In this document: piece by piece, positions 51,022 through 60,694 of the stretch | How positions within the stretch are numbered: the stretch's first letter is position 1 | Layout of the letters: every line of letters begins with the position of its first letter | DNA from: an uncultured Prevotellaceae bacterium | GTDB lineage: Bacteria > Bacteroidota > Bacteroidia > Bacteroidales > Bacteroidaceae | DNA length: 64,000 nucleotides | Assembly: GCA_902774815.1 (NCBI GenBank) | Contig: CACYJV010000009.1 | Span: 33,587-97,586 of the forward strand | Direction: 5' to 3' | Translations under genes and position numbers: made by a program | Notes under the pieces: generated by a model | Databases searched by the model: none | What the model was told of the DNA's origin: nothing | The model's input: the letters and a program-made list of their open reading frames with translations, nothing else

Positions 51022-54000
51022 ATGCGTCAGGCCCTCCTCTCCCTTGCAGCCTTTGTCGTGGCAGGATTCACTAACACTGCCACCGCCCAGCTGCCTACAC
51101 TCGCCCATCAGTTCACGACCGACGACGGGCTGAGCGACAACTCCGTGACATGCGCCCTGCGCGACAGCTACGGACTGCTGTGGATTGGTACCGAAAACGG
51201 CCTGAACTGCTACGACGGACTGCGCATCCACGCCTATCGCGACATCGTCACTTCCGAGAATCCCAACGAAACCAACACCGTCTCCTCGCTCTATGAGCAC
51301 GAGGGCAACATCTGGTTTGGCGGCAGTGCGGGTCTATACGTATTCAACCGTCGCGAGAACACCTACAGCCGCTTCATGCTGCGCACGCACTATGGCGTCG
51401 TCATCTCCTCGGCCGTGCCGAAAATAGTAGGCGGACCCGACCAGCGACTCATCTGGATCACCACCATGGGACAGGGCATCTTCATCTACGACACCGAGAC
51501 GCATCAACTCACGCAAGACAGCCGCCACGGCAACTTCTTCTGCGACCTTACCATCGGGAGCGACGGACTGGTTTATGCTGTCACGCTGTCGGGGCAACTG
51601 GTGGTGTTCCGTGGCGACGGGCAGTACCTGCGCAGCTACGACGTCGGTGGCTATCAGTTCCAGAAGAACCCCATTAGTATCGTACAGACCGACCACGACC
51701 TATGGTTGGCCTACAACACCCGCCTGCTGCGCCTGAACCTCGACCACCGTTCCACCGAGGTGAAGGCCGAGGCTCCTGCCATGGGAGCTATTCATGCTCT
51801 TACCGCCGACCAAAACGGACGACTCTATCTGGGCACCGACGACGGCGTCTATCGCTACACCACAGATAATGGTCTGCTGCAACGCATCGACAACGGCGAC
51901 CAGCATTCAGGCGTCCAGCTGACCGACAACATGGTGAACGCGCTGATGTGGGATGCCGATAGCACGCTGATGGTGCTCACCCACACGGGCGGACTCAACA
52001 GTATCATCGTCAAGCAGCAGGGATTTACCTTCGTTCCCCTGCCCGACGAGAGTGCCTATCAGGGCACTAACACGGTGCGTGCACTTTGTCGCGCCTCGGA
52101 GGTGGATCTCTGGATAGGTACCGACCACGGCCTCTATCTGGGCAACTACGAACGTCGGCAGATTACGAAATGCCAGCCCGACCGCCTCAACTTCGAAATC
52201 AAGGCACTCATGCTCGACGGCGACGACCTGTGGATTGGTACGCGCCACGACGGCATCCGTATCCTGAACGTGAAGACGGGTGACATACGTGCCCACGTCT
52301 ATTCCGAAACACAGCCTTACACCATACTGAGCAACGAGGTGAACAGCATCTTCCGCACACGTAGCGGCGACATCTATGTCCTCACGTCGTGGGGATTGTC
52401 GCGCTATGCGCGTGCCACTGGCAATTTCCATAGCTATGCTACTATCAGTGCTATGACGCCCTTCATTTGTATGGAGGAATCCGCCAATGGATGGCTGTGG
52501 GCATCGTCGAACACGCGCGGCTTGTTCTGTAAAAAGCCCAACGAGCAGACCTTCAACGGCTTCAGCTCGAAGACCATAGGCCGACAGACCATCACCGTCA
52601 TGCACGGCGACCGCCAGGGCGACCTCTGGGCAGCCAGCAACAGGGGCGGACTCTATCGCTTCGAGCCTAAGACGGCCGACTTTCAGCGCTACGACACTGA
52701 AGGAACCATCCTCTATAACCAGGTTGTCCGCTTCATTGAAGAAGACGACCAAGGGGCTCTCTGGCTCGGCACGTCGGTTGGCATCATACGCATCAGCCCT
52801 TCACGTAACATCGACGACCTGCAAGTATGCCACTATAGTCACTCCAACCACTTCATGCAGCTCCAGCAGTCGTCCTCGGCCCATGGCCACGACGACGTCG
52901 TGTTCGGAATACGCGGCGGCGTATGGCGGCTCTCTACGCACCAGTTGTCGCCCGTCAGCCAGCAGCAACCCGTTTACATCCTGAACCTCTCGCTGCCCTA
53001 TGCCGCCGACAGCCGCGCCGAACTGCAGCGATTGGGCCTCGACGTGCTGCTCTATACCCGCGACGAAATCGAGCTGCCCTATACCGACAACAGCTTCACG
53101 CTACACTTTGCTTCGGCGCGCTATAGTGGCATGCCACCAACAAAGTATGAGTACATGCTCGAAGGTTTCGACCGCACATGGGCTCATGAAACCACCACCC
53201 CACAGGCCACCTATGCCAACCTGCCACCAGGCGAATACGTGTTCCGGCTGCGTCAGGTCGGACAGACCAACGACACCCTTACAGCACAGCTGCGCATCAC
53301 CGTCCTGCCGCCTTGGTATCGCACCACTCTCGCCTATGCTCTCTACATCCTGCTCGCCATGGCTGCCATACTCTACACCTTCTATCGCACCCAGCAACGC
53401 CTGAAGAGTCGCTACGAGCAGCAGATGCGACAATTCCAGCAGGAACAAGAGAAGGAGACTTTCCAGTCGAAGATCAGGTTCTTCATCGACCTCGTCCACG
53501 AAATCCGTACTCCGCTCACGCTGATGAGCCTGCCACTGGAACAAATGGAGACCAACAAGCACACCACCGCCATACGCCGTAACATGAACTACCTGCTGGG
53601 CATCACCAACCAGCTGCTTGACTTCCAGAAACAGGAGAACGGAGGCATCACACTGCTGCGACGCAAGACTGATGTGGCCCAGATGCTCCGCCAGATCTAC
53701 GACCAGTTCAGCGATGCAACCGAGGTACAGAACAAACACCTCCAGCTACAGCTGCCCGACGAGCCCATCGTCGTGCTCATGGACCAAGACAAGATGATGA
53801 AGGCAATGATGAATCTCGTTGGCAACGCCATGAAATACGCCAACAGCGAAATCATCATCCGCCTCGAGAATGTCGATGGACAGCACGTGGCCATCAGCGT
53901 CGTCGACGATGGTCCTGGCGTGCCTGCCGATGAGAAAGACAAAATCTTTGACCGTTACTACCAAATTGGTAATGACTCCACTGCCGCCTCCCTCGGTACG

Positions 54001-54981
54001 GGACTCGGACTGGCCTATACCAAGATGCTGGCGCAAGCCCACGAGGGCAACCTGGAGTATCAGGATGCACCTGGCGGCGGTTCCTGCTTCACAATCACCA
54101 TTCCCATCCGTCCTGAACACCTCACCGACGACGAGACGGCCGACTCTTTGACCAGTCAGGTGCATAGCGAGCCCTCGCCCGAGGCCGAACTGCCGGCTGA
54201 AAACCCCACCCCCACCCATCGCATCCTGCTTGTCGAGGACAATGAGGAACTCCTCAAGGCCACTGCCGATGCCTTACGTAAGTGGTACAAGGTGGTGAAA
54301 GCTCACGATGGCATCGAAGCACTCGACACGCTGAAATATCAGGATGTCGACATCGTGGTCAGCGACGTGATGATGCCTCGCATGGACGGCACTCAACTCT
54401 GCCGACAACTCAAGTCTAACATTGAGACCAGCCACCTGCCCATCATCATGCTCACGGCAAAAGTGTCAGTGCAGGCCAAGACCGAAGGCATGGAGAGCGG
54501 TGCCGACGTCTATCTTGAAAAACCCTTCGCCGTCAAACAGCTGCACCTGCAGATTGAAAACATCCTGCGGCTACGTCAACAGTTCTATCAACGTATGCGC
54601 AGCATCGAAGGCTTCAACGCCACCACTGCCGATGCCGCCGACCGACCGCTCGGACTCAACCAACATGACCTGCAATTCATTGAATCCCTGCAGAAATCTG
54701 TACAGGAAAACATGCGCGACGAGGAGTTCTCCATCGACACGCTGGCCGAACAGCTCAACCTTAGCCGAAGTAGTTTCTATCGGAAAATAAAGGCTCTCAC
54801 CGGAATGACGCCCACAGACTACCTGAAGAATGCACGCATGAACGAGGCTGCCCGCCTGCTTACTTCCGGGCTGCGTAGTAGCGAGGTTGCCGAACGTGTC
54901 GGGTTCACCTCCAGCAGCTATTTCGCCAAGTGCTTCCGCGCCCAATTCGGCTGCCTGCCGAAAGACTACACGGGCACTTGA
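51022..54981 (+). CDS. Hybrid two-component system regulator (HTCS)
   Basis: A 1319-residue one-protein signalling system. A signal peptide leads to a periplasmic sensor of two seven-bladed propellers made of Reg_prop repeats ('GLSDNSVTCALRDSYGLLWIGTENGLNCYDG'; about 25-690) and a Y_Y_Y domain (about 700-760). One membrane segment is at about 768-785. The cytoplasmic part has a HisKA domain ('FIDLVHEIRTPLTL', His about 825), an HATPase ('LVGNAMKYAN', 'DDGPGVP', 'GTGLGLAYTKML'), a receiver with phospho-acceptor Asp about 1115 ('IVVSDVMMPRMDG') and an AraC-type HTH (about 1240-1319, 'GFTSSSYFAKCFRAQFGCLPKDY'). Such proteins sense oligosaccharides and activate nearby PULs. Likely targets are GH115/GH105 and the neighbouring enzymes. 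Confidence 0.95.
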   Translation: MRQALLSLAAFVVAGFTNTATAQLPTLAHQFTTDDGLSDNSVTCALRDSYGLLWIGTENGLNCYDGLRIHAYRDIVTSENPNETNTVSSLYEHEGNIWFGGSAGLYVFNRRENTYSRFMLRTHYGVVISSAVPKIVGGPDQRLIWITTMGQGIFIYDTETHQLTQDSRHGNFFCDLTIGSDGLVYAVTLSGQLVVFRGDGQYLRSYDVGGYQFQKNPISIVQTDHDLWLAYNTRLLRLNLDHRSTEVKAEAPAMGAIHALTADQNGRLYLGTDDGVYRYTTDNGLLQRIDNGDQHSGVQLTDNMVNALMWDADSTLMVLTHTGGLNSIIVKQQGFTFVPLPDESAYQGTNTVRALCRASEVDLWIGTDHGLYLGNYERRQITKCQPDRLNFEIKALMLDGDDLWIGTRHDGIRILNVKTGDIRAHVYSETQPYTILSNEVNSIFRTRSGDIYVLTSWGLSRYARATGNFHSYATISAMTPFICMEESANGWLWASSNTRGLFCKKPNEQTFNGFSSKTIGRQTITVMHGDRQGDLWAASNRGGLYRFEPKTADFQRYDTEGTILYNQVVRFIEEDDQGALWLGTSVGIIRISPSRNIDDLQVCHYSHSNHFMQLQQSSSAHGHDDVVFGIRGGVWRLSTHQLSPVSQQQPVYILNLSLPYAADSRAELQRLGLDVLLYTRDEIELPYTDNSFTLHFASARYSGMPPTKYEYMLEGFDRTWAHETTTPQATYANLPPGEYVFRLRQVGQTNDTLTAQLRITVLPPWYRTTLAYALYILLAMAAILYTFYRTQQRLKSRYEQQMRQFQQEQEKETFQSKIRFFIDLVHEIRTPLTLMSLPLEQMETNKHTTAIRRNMNYLLGITNQLLDFQKQENGGITLLRRKTDVAQMLRQIYDQFSDATEVQNKHLQLQLPDEPIVVLMDQDKMMKAMMNLVGNAMKYANSEIIIRLENVDGQHVAISVVDDGPGVPADEKDKIFDRYYQIGNDSTAASLGTGLGLAYTKMLAQAHEGNLEYQDAPGGGSCFTITIPIRPEHLTDDETADSLTSQVHSEPSPEAELPAENPTPTHRILLVEDNEELLKATADALRKWYKVVKAHDGIEALDTLKYQDVDIVVSDVMMPRMDGTQLCRQLKSNIETSHLPIIMLTAKVSVQAKTEGMESGADVYLEKPFAVKQLHLQIENILRLRQQFYQRMRSIEGFNATTADAADRPLGLNQHDLQFIESLQKSVQENMRDEEFSIDTLAEQLNLSRSSFYRKIKALTGMTPTDYLKNARMNEAARLLTSGLRSSEVAERVGFTSSSYFAKCFRAQFGCLPKDYTGT

Positions 54982-54998
54982 GCAACCTTTGCCGAAAG

Positions 54999-55190
54999 AG
55001 ACGCTATGCTTTGCTTCTGCCAAAGTATTGCTTTGTCGTCACTATCACATTGCTTTACAGGCACTATTGCATTGCTTTGTTACCTCTAAAGCATTGTTCT
55101 ATTACTTACAAAGCTATTCCCTATACCCTACGTAGCTATGCTCTATACCCTTATAAAGCATAGCTACGTAGCATATAAAGCAATGTTTTG
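54999..55190. repeat. AGCTATGC / AAGCAATG repeat cluster
   Basis: A second cluster of the family at 24069-24213, here also with the variant ATTGCTTTG/CAAAGCAAT. It contains a perfect 15-nt inverted pair (55128-55142 with 55157-55171) with a 14-nt loop. It fills the 259-nt gap between the convergent HTCS and GH115 genes. Confidence 0.8.
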
Positions 55191-55240
55191 GAGCAAAAAG
55201 ATGTATAGGTTTTATACTATCTTTTTCTTACCCTCACCCT

Positions 55241-57715
55241 TTATTCGGTCATCCTAACGGGCGATTCCTCGCCAAAGAGGAACTGGCGTTGATAGCCGCC
55301 TGCGTCAACAACGATTTTCTCGAACACAATGGCTGGATCGTCAGGATGAATAGTCAGCTGATGGGTAGTCGCCGAGGCGTCGAGAGGTAGCTCAGCGACC
55401 GATTCCACCACCCGTCGGGCCACAGTGGGATAGTAAATGCTGTAGATATTCTCTTTCTCTTCATTCAGCCGGCTGTTGAAGTTGATGCGTTGTGGCTCGC
55501 CCCCGTCGAGCGACAGGGTATAAGTGAGGCCGCCCTTGTTGAGATAGTCGAGTGTAGATTTGACGACGACGTGCACTTTCACACTGCTCACACCATTACT
55601 ATAGAAACGGTATGTCAGCGAGGCGTCACCCGTAGGCTGCGAATAGGGCATCAGGGCAACAGCGCTACGTGTTCGTCCCATAAATGGGATGACGGTCCAA
55701 GCGGTGTTGGGCGTGGCCTTGGCTTCATAATAGTGTTCGGCTTCCATAGCCACATAGCCATCTTTTGCCGTAAACTCCCATCCGCCATTGCGCTCAGCCA
55801 CCGTCTTCACGACTGGCATACGGTCGTGCGGGAAATCGTCGTTCCATGACGTATAGCCGATGTGCTTCTGCGTCATCATGCCATTCCACTTGCCTCCAGC
55901 GATGTCGTGGTTGTAGGATGCACAGAGCAACGAGTCTCTCTTGAACGCCTCCTTCACGCGCTCTGCCCAAATATTGGCATCGGGATTGTTCTGACTGGCC
56001 AACCAGTGGTTCATAGCTTGAGCATAGTACATTTGATAAACGTTGGACATTGCCTGAACAGGGAAAAGGATGAGCTGCTGATAGGCATCGCGATAGCTGG
56101 CGTCGAGCGTCAGGTACTGTCTCAACGCATCGGTTTCCAAGCGCATGAACTCATCGGCCACCCGTCGCCATTCGCCTGTTTCCACATTGTATGTCTTTGC
56201 GTCGAGCATCTCGGCCGTGGAACGTCCTGCATATTTACAGTAGAGGTTCAGGATGCGTGCAGCCTCCTGAGCCTGGCTGCTGCCAAAGGCCTGCTGACAG
56301 AAGCGGAGTGTATAGTCGGTGATGTGAGCGGCATCGAACTCATGTGGATTCCATGCCATTTCCATGAACACGCTAATGGGAAACTCCATTGGCTTCAAGT
56401 CGCCCACGTTAAGAATCCACAGTTTCTGAATGCCGCTGTCATAGGAGAACGTCAGCTGCTCCCACATGTTCTGTGTCGGCGTGACGTTCAGCCACTTGGT
56501 GTTGCGTGGTGCACCTACATAGTCAACGTGGTAATACAGTCCCCAGCCACCCTTGCGCTGCCGTTCCTGTACGGTGGGCACACGGCGCACGTTGCCCCAA
56601 TTGTCGTCGCAGAGCAGGATGGTCACGTCGTCGGGCACACGCAACCCGGCATCATAGTAGTCCTGGACCTCCTTATACAGGGCCCACAGCTGCGGTGTCT
56701 TCTGTGCAGGCTTGCCCGTGACCTTCTGGATGATCTGTCGCTGGTTGCTGATAATCTGCTCCATGAGGCGTGTGTCAGTCTTATCGCCCATGGCCTCATC
56801 GCCATCGCCGCGCATGCCGATGGTCACGATGTCGTCAGTACCGCTCATACGCTCGATTCCCTCGCGGAAGAAGCGGTCAAGCGATTGCTTGTTGGTAGCA
56901 TAGTTCCAAGGACCCCACCCCTTGCGATTGCGAGCATACTCCTGATGGTTGCGTGCCATCGGCTCGTGGTGCGAGGTACCCATCATAATGCCCATGGCAT
57001 CGGCCGTCTTCAGGTTTTCGGGATCGTCGGCATAGAAAGCCCAACCCCACATGGCCGGCCAGAGGTAGTTGCCTTTCAGTCGCAGGATAAGCTCGAACAC
57101 CTTCTCATAGAAGCGATGGTCACCGTAGTCGGTACCGAAGGTATTCTTCACCCATGAGGTCAGGCAGGGCGCCTCGTCGTTAAGGAACAATCCGCGATAC
57201 CTGACGGCGGGTTCACCATCGGTGTATTCGCCCCGTTTGACGTACAGTTCCTGATGGTGTTCGATGGGTACATCGGCCCAATAATACCAGGGCGACACGC
57301 CTATCTGCCGCGACAGCTCATAGATGCCAAACACCGTGCCGCGCTTGTCGCTGCCAGCGATGACCAGTTGCTGACCGATAGTCTTGATAACATACATCTC
57401 CGTCTTGCCCTTCAGATTGGGTAGCTGACCCTCACGAATCCACTGGTCAATCTGCTTGTTCACACCCGCCGTACCCACTACGATGATTGGCGACGACGAG
57501 GAAAGCTGTGGTCGCAGGCCCGTCACCTTCTCGAAGTCAGTTTGCAGGTTTGTTACCGCCAACTGTACGCAACTATGCTCGTCGGACACAATGCCAATGG
57601 TGGCTTCCCTAAGGGAAACGGCATCAGGTACGGCATTAAACACGACAAACGGCTCGGCAGCCTGGATGCTGACAACCGACAATACTACGGCCAACAGATA
57701 GAATAATCTTTTCAT
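55241..57715 (-). CDS. Glycoside hydrolase family 115 (alpha-glucuronidase-like)
   Basis: An 824-residue secreted protein (signal peptide 'LFYLLAVVLSVVSIQAAE'). GH115 blocks include 'VAGSDKRGTVFGIYELSRQIGVSPWYYWADVPIEHH', 'PAVRYRGLFLNDEAPCLTSWVKNTFG', 'LRLKGNYLWPAMWGWAFYADDPENLKTADAMGIMMGTSHHEPMARNHQE', 'TIGMRGDGDEAM' and 'ILLCDDNWGNVRRVP'. A C-terminal beta-sandwich ('GYVAMEAEHYYEAKATPNTAWTVIP') resembles the appended domain of known GH115 structures. The family removes glucuronic or 4-O-methyl-glucuronic acid from xylan and related polymers. It is transcribed convergently with the HTCS and divergently from GH105. Confidence 0.92.
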   Translation of the reverse strand: MKRLFYLLAVVLSVVSIQAAEPFVVFNAVPDAVSLREATIGIVSDEHSCVQLAVTNLQTDFEKVTGLRPQLSSSSPIIVVGTAGVNKQIDQWIREGQLPNLKGKTEMYVIKTIGQQLVIAGSDKRGTVFGIYELSRQIGVSPWYYWADVPIEHHQELYVKRGEYTDGEPAVRYRGLFLNDEAPCLTSWVKNTFGTDYGDHRFYEKVFELILRLKGNYLWPAMWGWAFYADDPENLKTADAMGIMMGTSHHEPMARNHQEYARNRKGWGPWNYATNKQSLDRFFREGIERMSGTDDIVTIGMRGDGDEAMGDKTDTRLMEQIISNQRQIIQKVTGKPAQKTPQLWALYKEVQDYYDAGLRVPDDVTILLCDDNWGNVRRVPTVQERQRKGGWGLYYHVDYVGAPRNTKWLNVTPTQNMWEQLTFSYDSGIQKLWILNVGDLKPMEFPISVFMEMAWNPHEFDAAHITDYTLRFCQQAFGSSQAQEAARILNLYCKYAGRSTAEMLDAKTYNVETGEWRRVADEFMRLETDALRQYLTLDASYRDAYQQLILFPVQAMSNVYQMYYAQAMNHWLASQNNPDANIWAERVKEAFKRDSLLCASYNHDIAGGKWNGMMTQKHIGYTSWNDDFPHDRMPVVKTVAERNGGWEFTAKDGYVAMEAEHYYEAKATPNTAWTVIPFMGRTRSAVALMPYSQPTGDASLTYRFYSNGVSSVKVHVVVKSTLDYLNKGGLTYTLSLDGGEPQRINFNSRLNEEKENIYSIYYPTVARRVVESVAELPLDASATTHQLTIHPDDPAIVFEKIVVDAGGYQRQFLFGEESPVRMTE

Positions 57716-57743
57716 AGGTCTCGCTTCTTTTCATGATTTGTCG

Positions 57744-57775
57744 CAAAGGTAGGAAAAAAATATAAGAAGGCCAAA
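57744..57775 (-). promoter_or_regulatory. Promoter of the GH115 gene
   Basis: Minus strand: TTTG (57772-57775), 20-nt spacer, TACCTTTG (57744-57751), 28 nt before the ATG. It shares a 154-nt divergent gap with the GH105 promoter, a natural place for an HTCS-binding site. Confidence 0.65.
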
Positions 57776-57838
57776 TAATGATGGAAGATTTGTCGCATGA
57801 TTTTTGACATTTCGCAGCCGGATATAAAGATTTCTTTG

Positions 57839-57846
57839 TATCTTTG
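57839..57846 (+). promoter_or_regulatory. -7 box of the GH105 operon
   Basis: TATCTTTG, 23 nt before the GH105 ATG. No good -33 TTTG at 19-20 nt, as would fit an activator-dependent promoter. Confidence 0.5.
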
Positions 57847-57869
57847 TGGCAACGAAATAAAAAGGAACA

Positions 57870-59273
57870 ATGAAACAAAGACTGATTCTTGCAATGTTGT
57901 TTTTCGGATGTGTATGGCCAAATGCCTGCCATGCACAACAGGTGAACGACAACAACACGCCACTGCACCTGATGAAACCCGAATACAAGACCAGTTATGG
58001 CATTCCGACGGAACAAGACGTGAAGCTGACTATGGACCGCGTGTTGCACTACATCGAGGCTGAAACGCCTGCCGCACTCGTAGACAAGCGGACGGGCAGG
58101 GAAGTAACACGGCTGCGGGACATCACGGCTGAAACACAACTGAAACAGGGTGGTTTCAGACTGACCAGCTACGAGTGGGGCGTGACCTATTCGGGAGTGC
58201 TGGCGGCCTACAAAGTCTTGGGCGACGAGGCCTATGGCAACTATGTGGCGAAGCGGCACAAACTGCTGGCCGACATTGCACCTTATTTCCAAAAGATATA
58301 CGCCGAGAACAAGCAGATCGACGGCAATGTTCGTCGCGTCATAGACCCTCATGCGCTGGATGATGCAGGAGCCGTGGGCTGTTCGATGATCAAGGCTGAA
58401 CTGATGGGTGTAGGCAAGAAAGGCGTATGTCAAATGCTCATCAATAACTATGCCAACTACATCATGAACAAGGAGTATCGTCTGGCCGACGGTACCTTTG
58501 CTCGACTGCGCCCACAGAAGAACACTGTATGGCTCGACGATATGTTCATGGGCATTCCTTTGGTTGCCTACATGGGACGTTTTACCGGTGAGCAGCATTA
58601 CTACGACGAGGCCGCCCGGCAAGTGATGCTTTTTGCCAGTCGCATGTGGGTCGAGGCCGACGGACTGTTTCGCCATGGCTGGGTGGAAGCCATGGAGCCG
58701 CACCCTGCCTTCTACTGGGGACGTGCCAACGGCTGGGCACTGCTTACCTTATGCGAGGTACTAGACGTGCTGCCTGGCGACCACCCACAGCGTACGGCCA
58801 TCATCGAACTCCTCAGGAAACATGCCGCCGGACTGGCTCGCCGCCAACACCACACGGGCTTCTGGCACCAATTGCTCGACCGCGATGATACCTATCTGGA
58901 AACGTCTGCTACCGCCATCTACGCTTATTGTTTGGCACACGCCGTGAATGAGGGTTGGATCGATGCCAAAGCCTTCGGTCCCGTGGCCCTGCAGGGCTGG
59001 CATGCCGTACAGTCTGCAGTGAACAACAAGGGACAAGTTGTGAACGTTTGCGTAGGTACAGGCATGGGCTTTGACGCCGCTTTCTACGCCCATCGGCCCG
59101 TTCACGTGATGGCTGCCCACGGCTATGGCCCCACCATTTGGGCAGGAGCCGAGATTATCAGGCTGCTCAGAAAGCAGCATCCCAAACTGAATGACTCGGC
59201 GGTGCAATTCTATGACGAGGCGGTGCCCACCGACCAGCCCATCTTCAATTACGACGGAAAGATCAGGTACTAA
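57870..59273 (+). CDS. Glycoside hydrolase family 105 (unsaturated glucuronyl/galacturonyl hydrolase)
   Basis: A 467-residue secreted protein (signal peptide 'LAMLFFGCVWPNACHAQ'). The alpha/alpha-barrel has 'EWGVTYSGVLAAYKVLGDEAY', the catalytic-Asp region 'IDPHALDDAGAVGCSMIKAEL' (about 157-175), 'TVWLDDMFMGIPLVAYMG' (about 219) and 'PAFYWGRANGWALLTLCEVLDVLP'. The C-terminal 'GYGPTIWAGAEIIRLLR' is also typical. GH105 enzymes hydrate and cleave the unsaturated uronic acid left at the non-reducing end by polysaccharide lyases. A PL22-like lyase follows 20 nt downstream, which fits a rhamnogalacturonan or glucuronan pathway. First gene of a three-gene plus-strand operon. Confidence 0.92.
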   Translation: MKQRLILAMLFFGCVWPNACHAQQVNDNNTPLHLMKPEYKTSYGIPTEQDVKLTMDRVLHYIEAETPAALVDKRTGREVTRLRDITAETQLKQGGFRLTSYEWGVTYSGVLAAYKVLGDEAYGNYVAKRHKLLADIAPYFQKIYAENKQIDGNVRRVIDPHALDDAGAVGCSMIKAELMGVGKKGVCQMLINNYANYIMNKEYRLADGTFARLRPQKNTVWLDDMFMGIPLVAYMGRFTGEQHYYDEAARQVMLFASRMWVEADGLFRHGWVEAMEPHPAFYWGRANGWALLTLCEVLDVLPGDHPQRTAIIELLRKHAAGLARRQHHTGFWHQLLDRDDTYLETSATAIYAYCLAHAVNEGWIDAKAFGPVALQGWHAVQSAVNNKGQVVNVCVGTGMGFDAAFYAHRPVHVMAAHGYGPTIWAGAEIIRLLRKQHPKLNDSAVQFYDEAVPTDQPIFNYDGKIRY

Positions 59274-59293
59274 CTACTTAAATCTCTACCAGC

Positions 59294-60622
59294 ATGAAGA
59301 GACTTGTCATCATTTTCCTCGCAGTGCTCACGGCAATGCCGCTATTGGCGCAGATGGGCCGCCGTTTCCCTTCAGAACGTAAAATTATCAGCGACCCAAA
59401 GACAGGCGTAGAACTGGTGTTTCTGACCAGCAAAAGTGGAACGGGCGACTCGAAAATCTACCAAACCCACAACCAGTGGACGTCCGATGGGCAGTGGGTC
59501 ATCTTTCGTAGCAACCGCGTGCCAGGCGAAGCCATGGCCGTAAACGAGGAGACAGGCGACATCGTGCAAGTGACCGAGGGTGGCTACACTGGCATGCTAT
59601 GCGTGGCGCGCAAGTCAATGAACTTGTACCATATGCGTTTGCTACGAGACAACGACGGCCGACGCTCCGGGATGGCGGTGGTGGAAGTGAACCTGCAGCG
59701 CCTCTTCGACGACTCGGAAGCCGGCAAGCTGAAGCCAAAGACGGCCTACGAGCGCATCTGCGGCACCATTCCTGCTGAGATGTGCAGCGAGGGCGACATG
59801 GCACTCGACGGCAGCGAGACGTTCGTCTACTTCCGACTCGACAAGGAGTATGCCCGCCAGCTGCCCATCGAACAGCCGATAGCCCCGAACTTCGGACCGC
59901 GCAACATGGGTGCTGGACCGGGTGGCATCGGAAAGATGGACCTCAGGACGGGAAAGGCTGAACCCGTGGTGGCCGTGCACTTCAAGGTGGGCCACATACA
60001 AGGTAACCCCTGGCACCCGGGCGAGGTAATCTTCTGCTGGGAGACGGGCGGCAAGGCACCACAGCGCACGTGGATTTGTAATGCCGACGGCACCGGTCTG
60101 CGCCCCATCTATCGGGAGACCGAGCACGACTGGGTGACGCACGAGGCTGTAATCAGCGAGGACGAGTTGGTCATCGCCATCATTGGGCACCGCCCCATCA
60201 ACAAAGGCGAGCTGAAGAAGATAGACGGTCTGGAAAGCTTCGCCACCTCCGACGGATGGGGGCCGGCAGGCACAAAAGAGTATGCCACAGGCATCGCCGT
60301 GGTGAACATGCGCACGCACGAACTGACGCTGGAAGGACAGGTGCCGGGCGACAACTTCTGGCACGTGGCAGGCTCGCAGAACGGCCACTGGGTGGCTGGC
60401 GACGACTTTGCCCGTGAGTTGTGGCTTATCGACCGTCATACGGGTGAGCGCATCCTGCTCTCAGCAGGCCATAAGACGACGGCCCGTGATCATGTACACC
60501 CCACCTTCAAACCCGATGGCACAGAGATAGAAATCCAGTCGGCCATGCTTAGCGAAGACGGTCGTTCTATGAACATCTGCATCGTCCGCCTGCCCCAGCA
60601 CCTGATTGACCGATACAAATAG
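59294..60622 (+). CDS. PL22/oligogalacturonate-lyase-like beta-propeller protein
   Basis: A 442-residue secreted protein (signal peptide 'IIFLAVLTAMPLLAQ'). It is a seven-bladed propeller of the oligogalacturonide lyase/TolB-like class: 'IYQTHNQWTSDGQWVIFRSNR', 'VGHIQGNPWHPGEVIFCWETGGKAPQRTWICNADGTGLRPIY' (about 233-272), 'HDWVTHEAVI' and 'TTARDHVHPTFKPDGTEIEIQS'. The histidines in 'WHPGE', 'DWVTHE' and 'DHVHP' fit the metal-binding and catalytic sites of PL22 enzymes, which act on short unsaturated galacturonides. Secretion differs from the usually cytoplasmic PL22 enzymes, so a related lyase family with another uronate substrate is possible. GH105 upstream would process its product. Confidence 0.78.
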   Translation: MKRLVIIFLAVLTAMPLLAQMGRRFPSERKIISDPKTGVELVFLTSKSGTGDSKIYQTHNQWTSDGQWVIFRSNRVPGEAMAVNEETGDIVQVTEGGYTGMLCVARKSMNLYHMRLLRDNDGRRSGMAVVEVNLQRLFDDSEAGKLKPKTAYERICGTIPAEMCSEGDMALDGSETFVYFRLDKEYARQLPIEQPIAPNFGPRNMGAGPGGIGKMDLRTGKAEPVVAVHFKVGHIQGNPWHPGEVIFCWETGGKAPQRTWICNADGTGLRPIYRETEHDWVTHEAVISEDELVIAIIGHRPINKGELKKIDGLESFATSDGWGPAGTKEYATGIAVVNMRTHELTLEGQVPGDNFWHVAGSQNGHWVAGDDFARELWLIDRHTGERILLSAGHKTTARDHVHPTFKPDGTEIEIQSAMLSEDGRSMNICIVRLPQHLIDRYK

Positions 60623-60694
60623 AAGGGGTAATACTAGGTATGTTGTATAACTTAAAAATATAATCAGAAACTAACAAATAATTCCCAAAAACCG

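Noticed and set aside
54999-55190. CRISPR-like array
   Set aside because: The AGCTATGC units vary in length and orientation, have no constant repeat or uniform spacers, and no cas genes are near.
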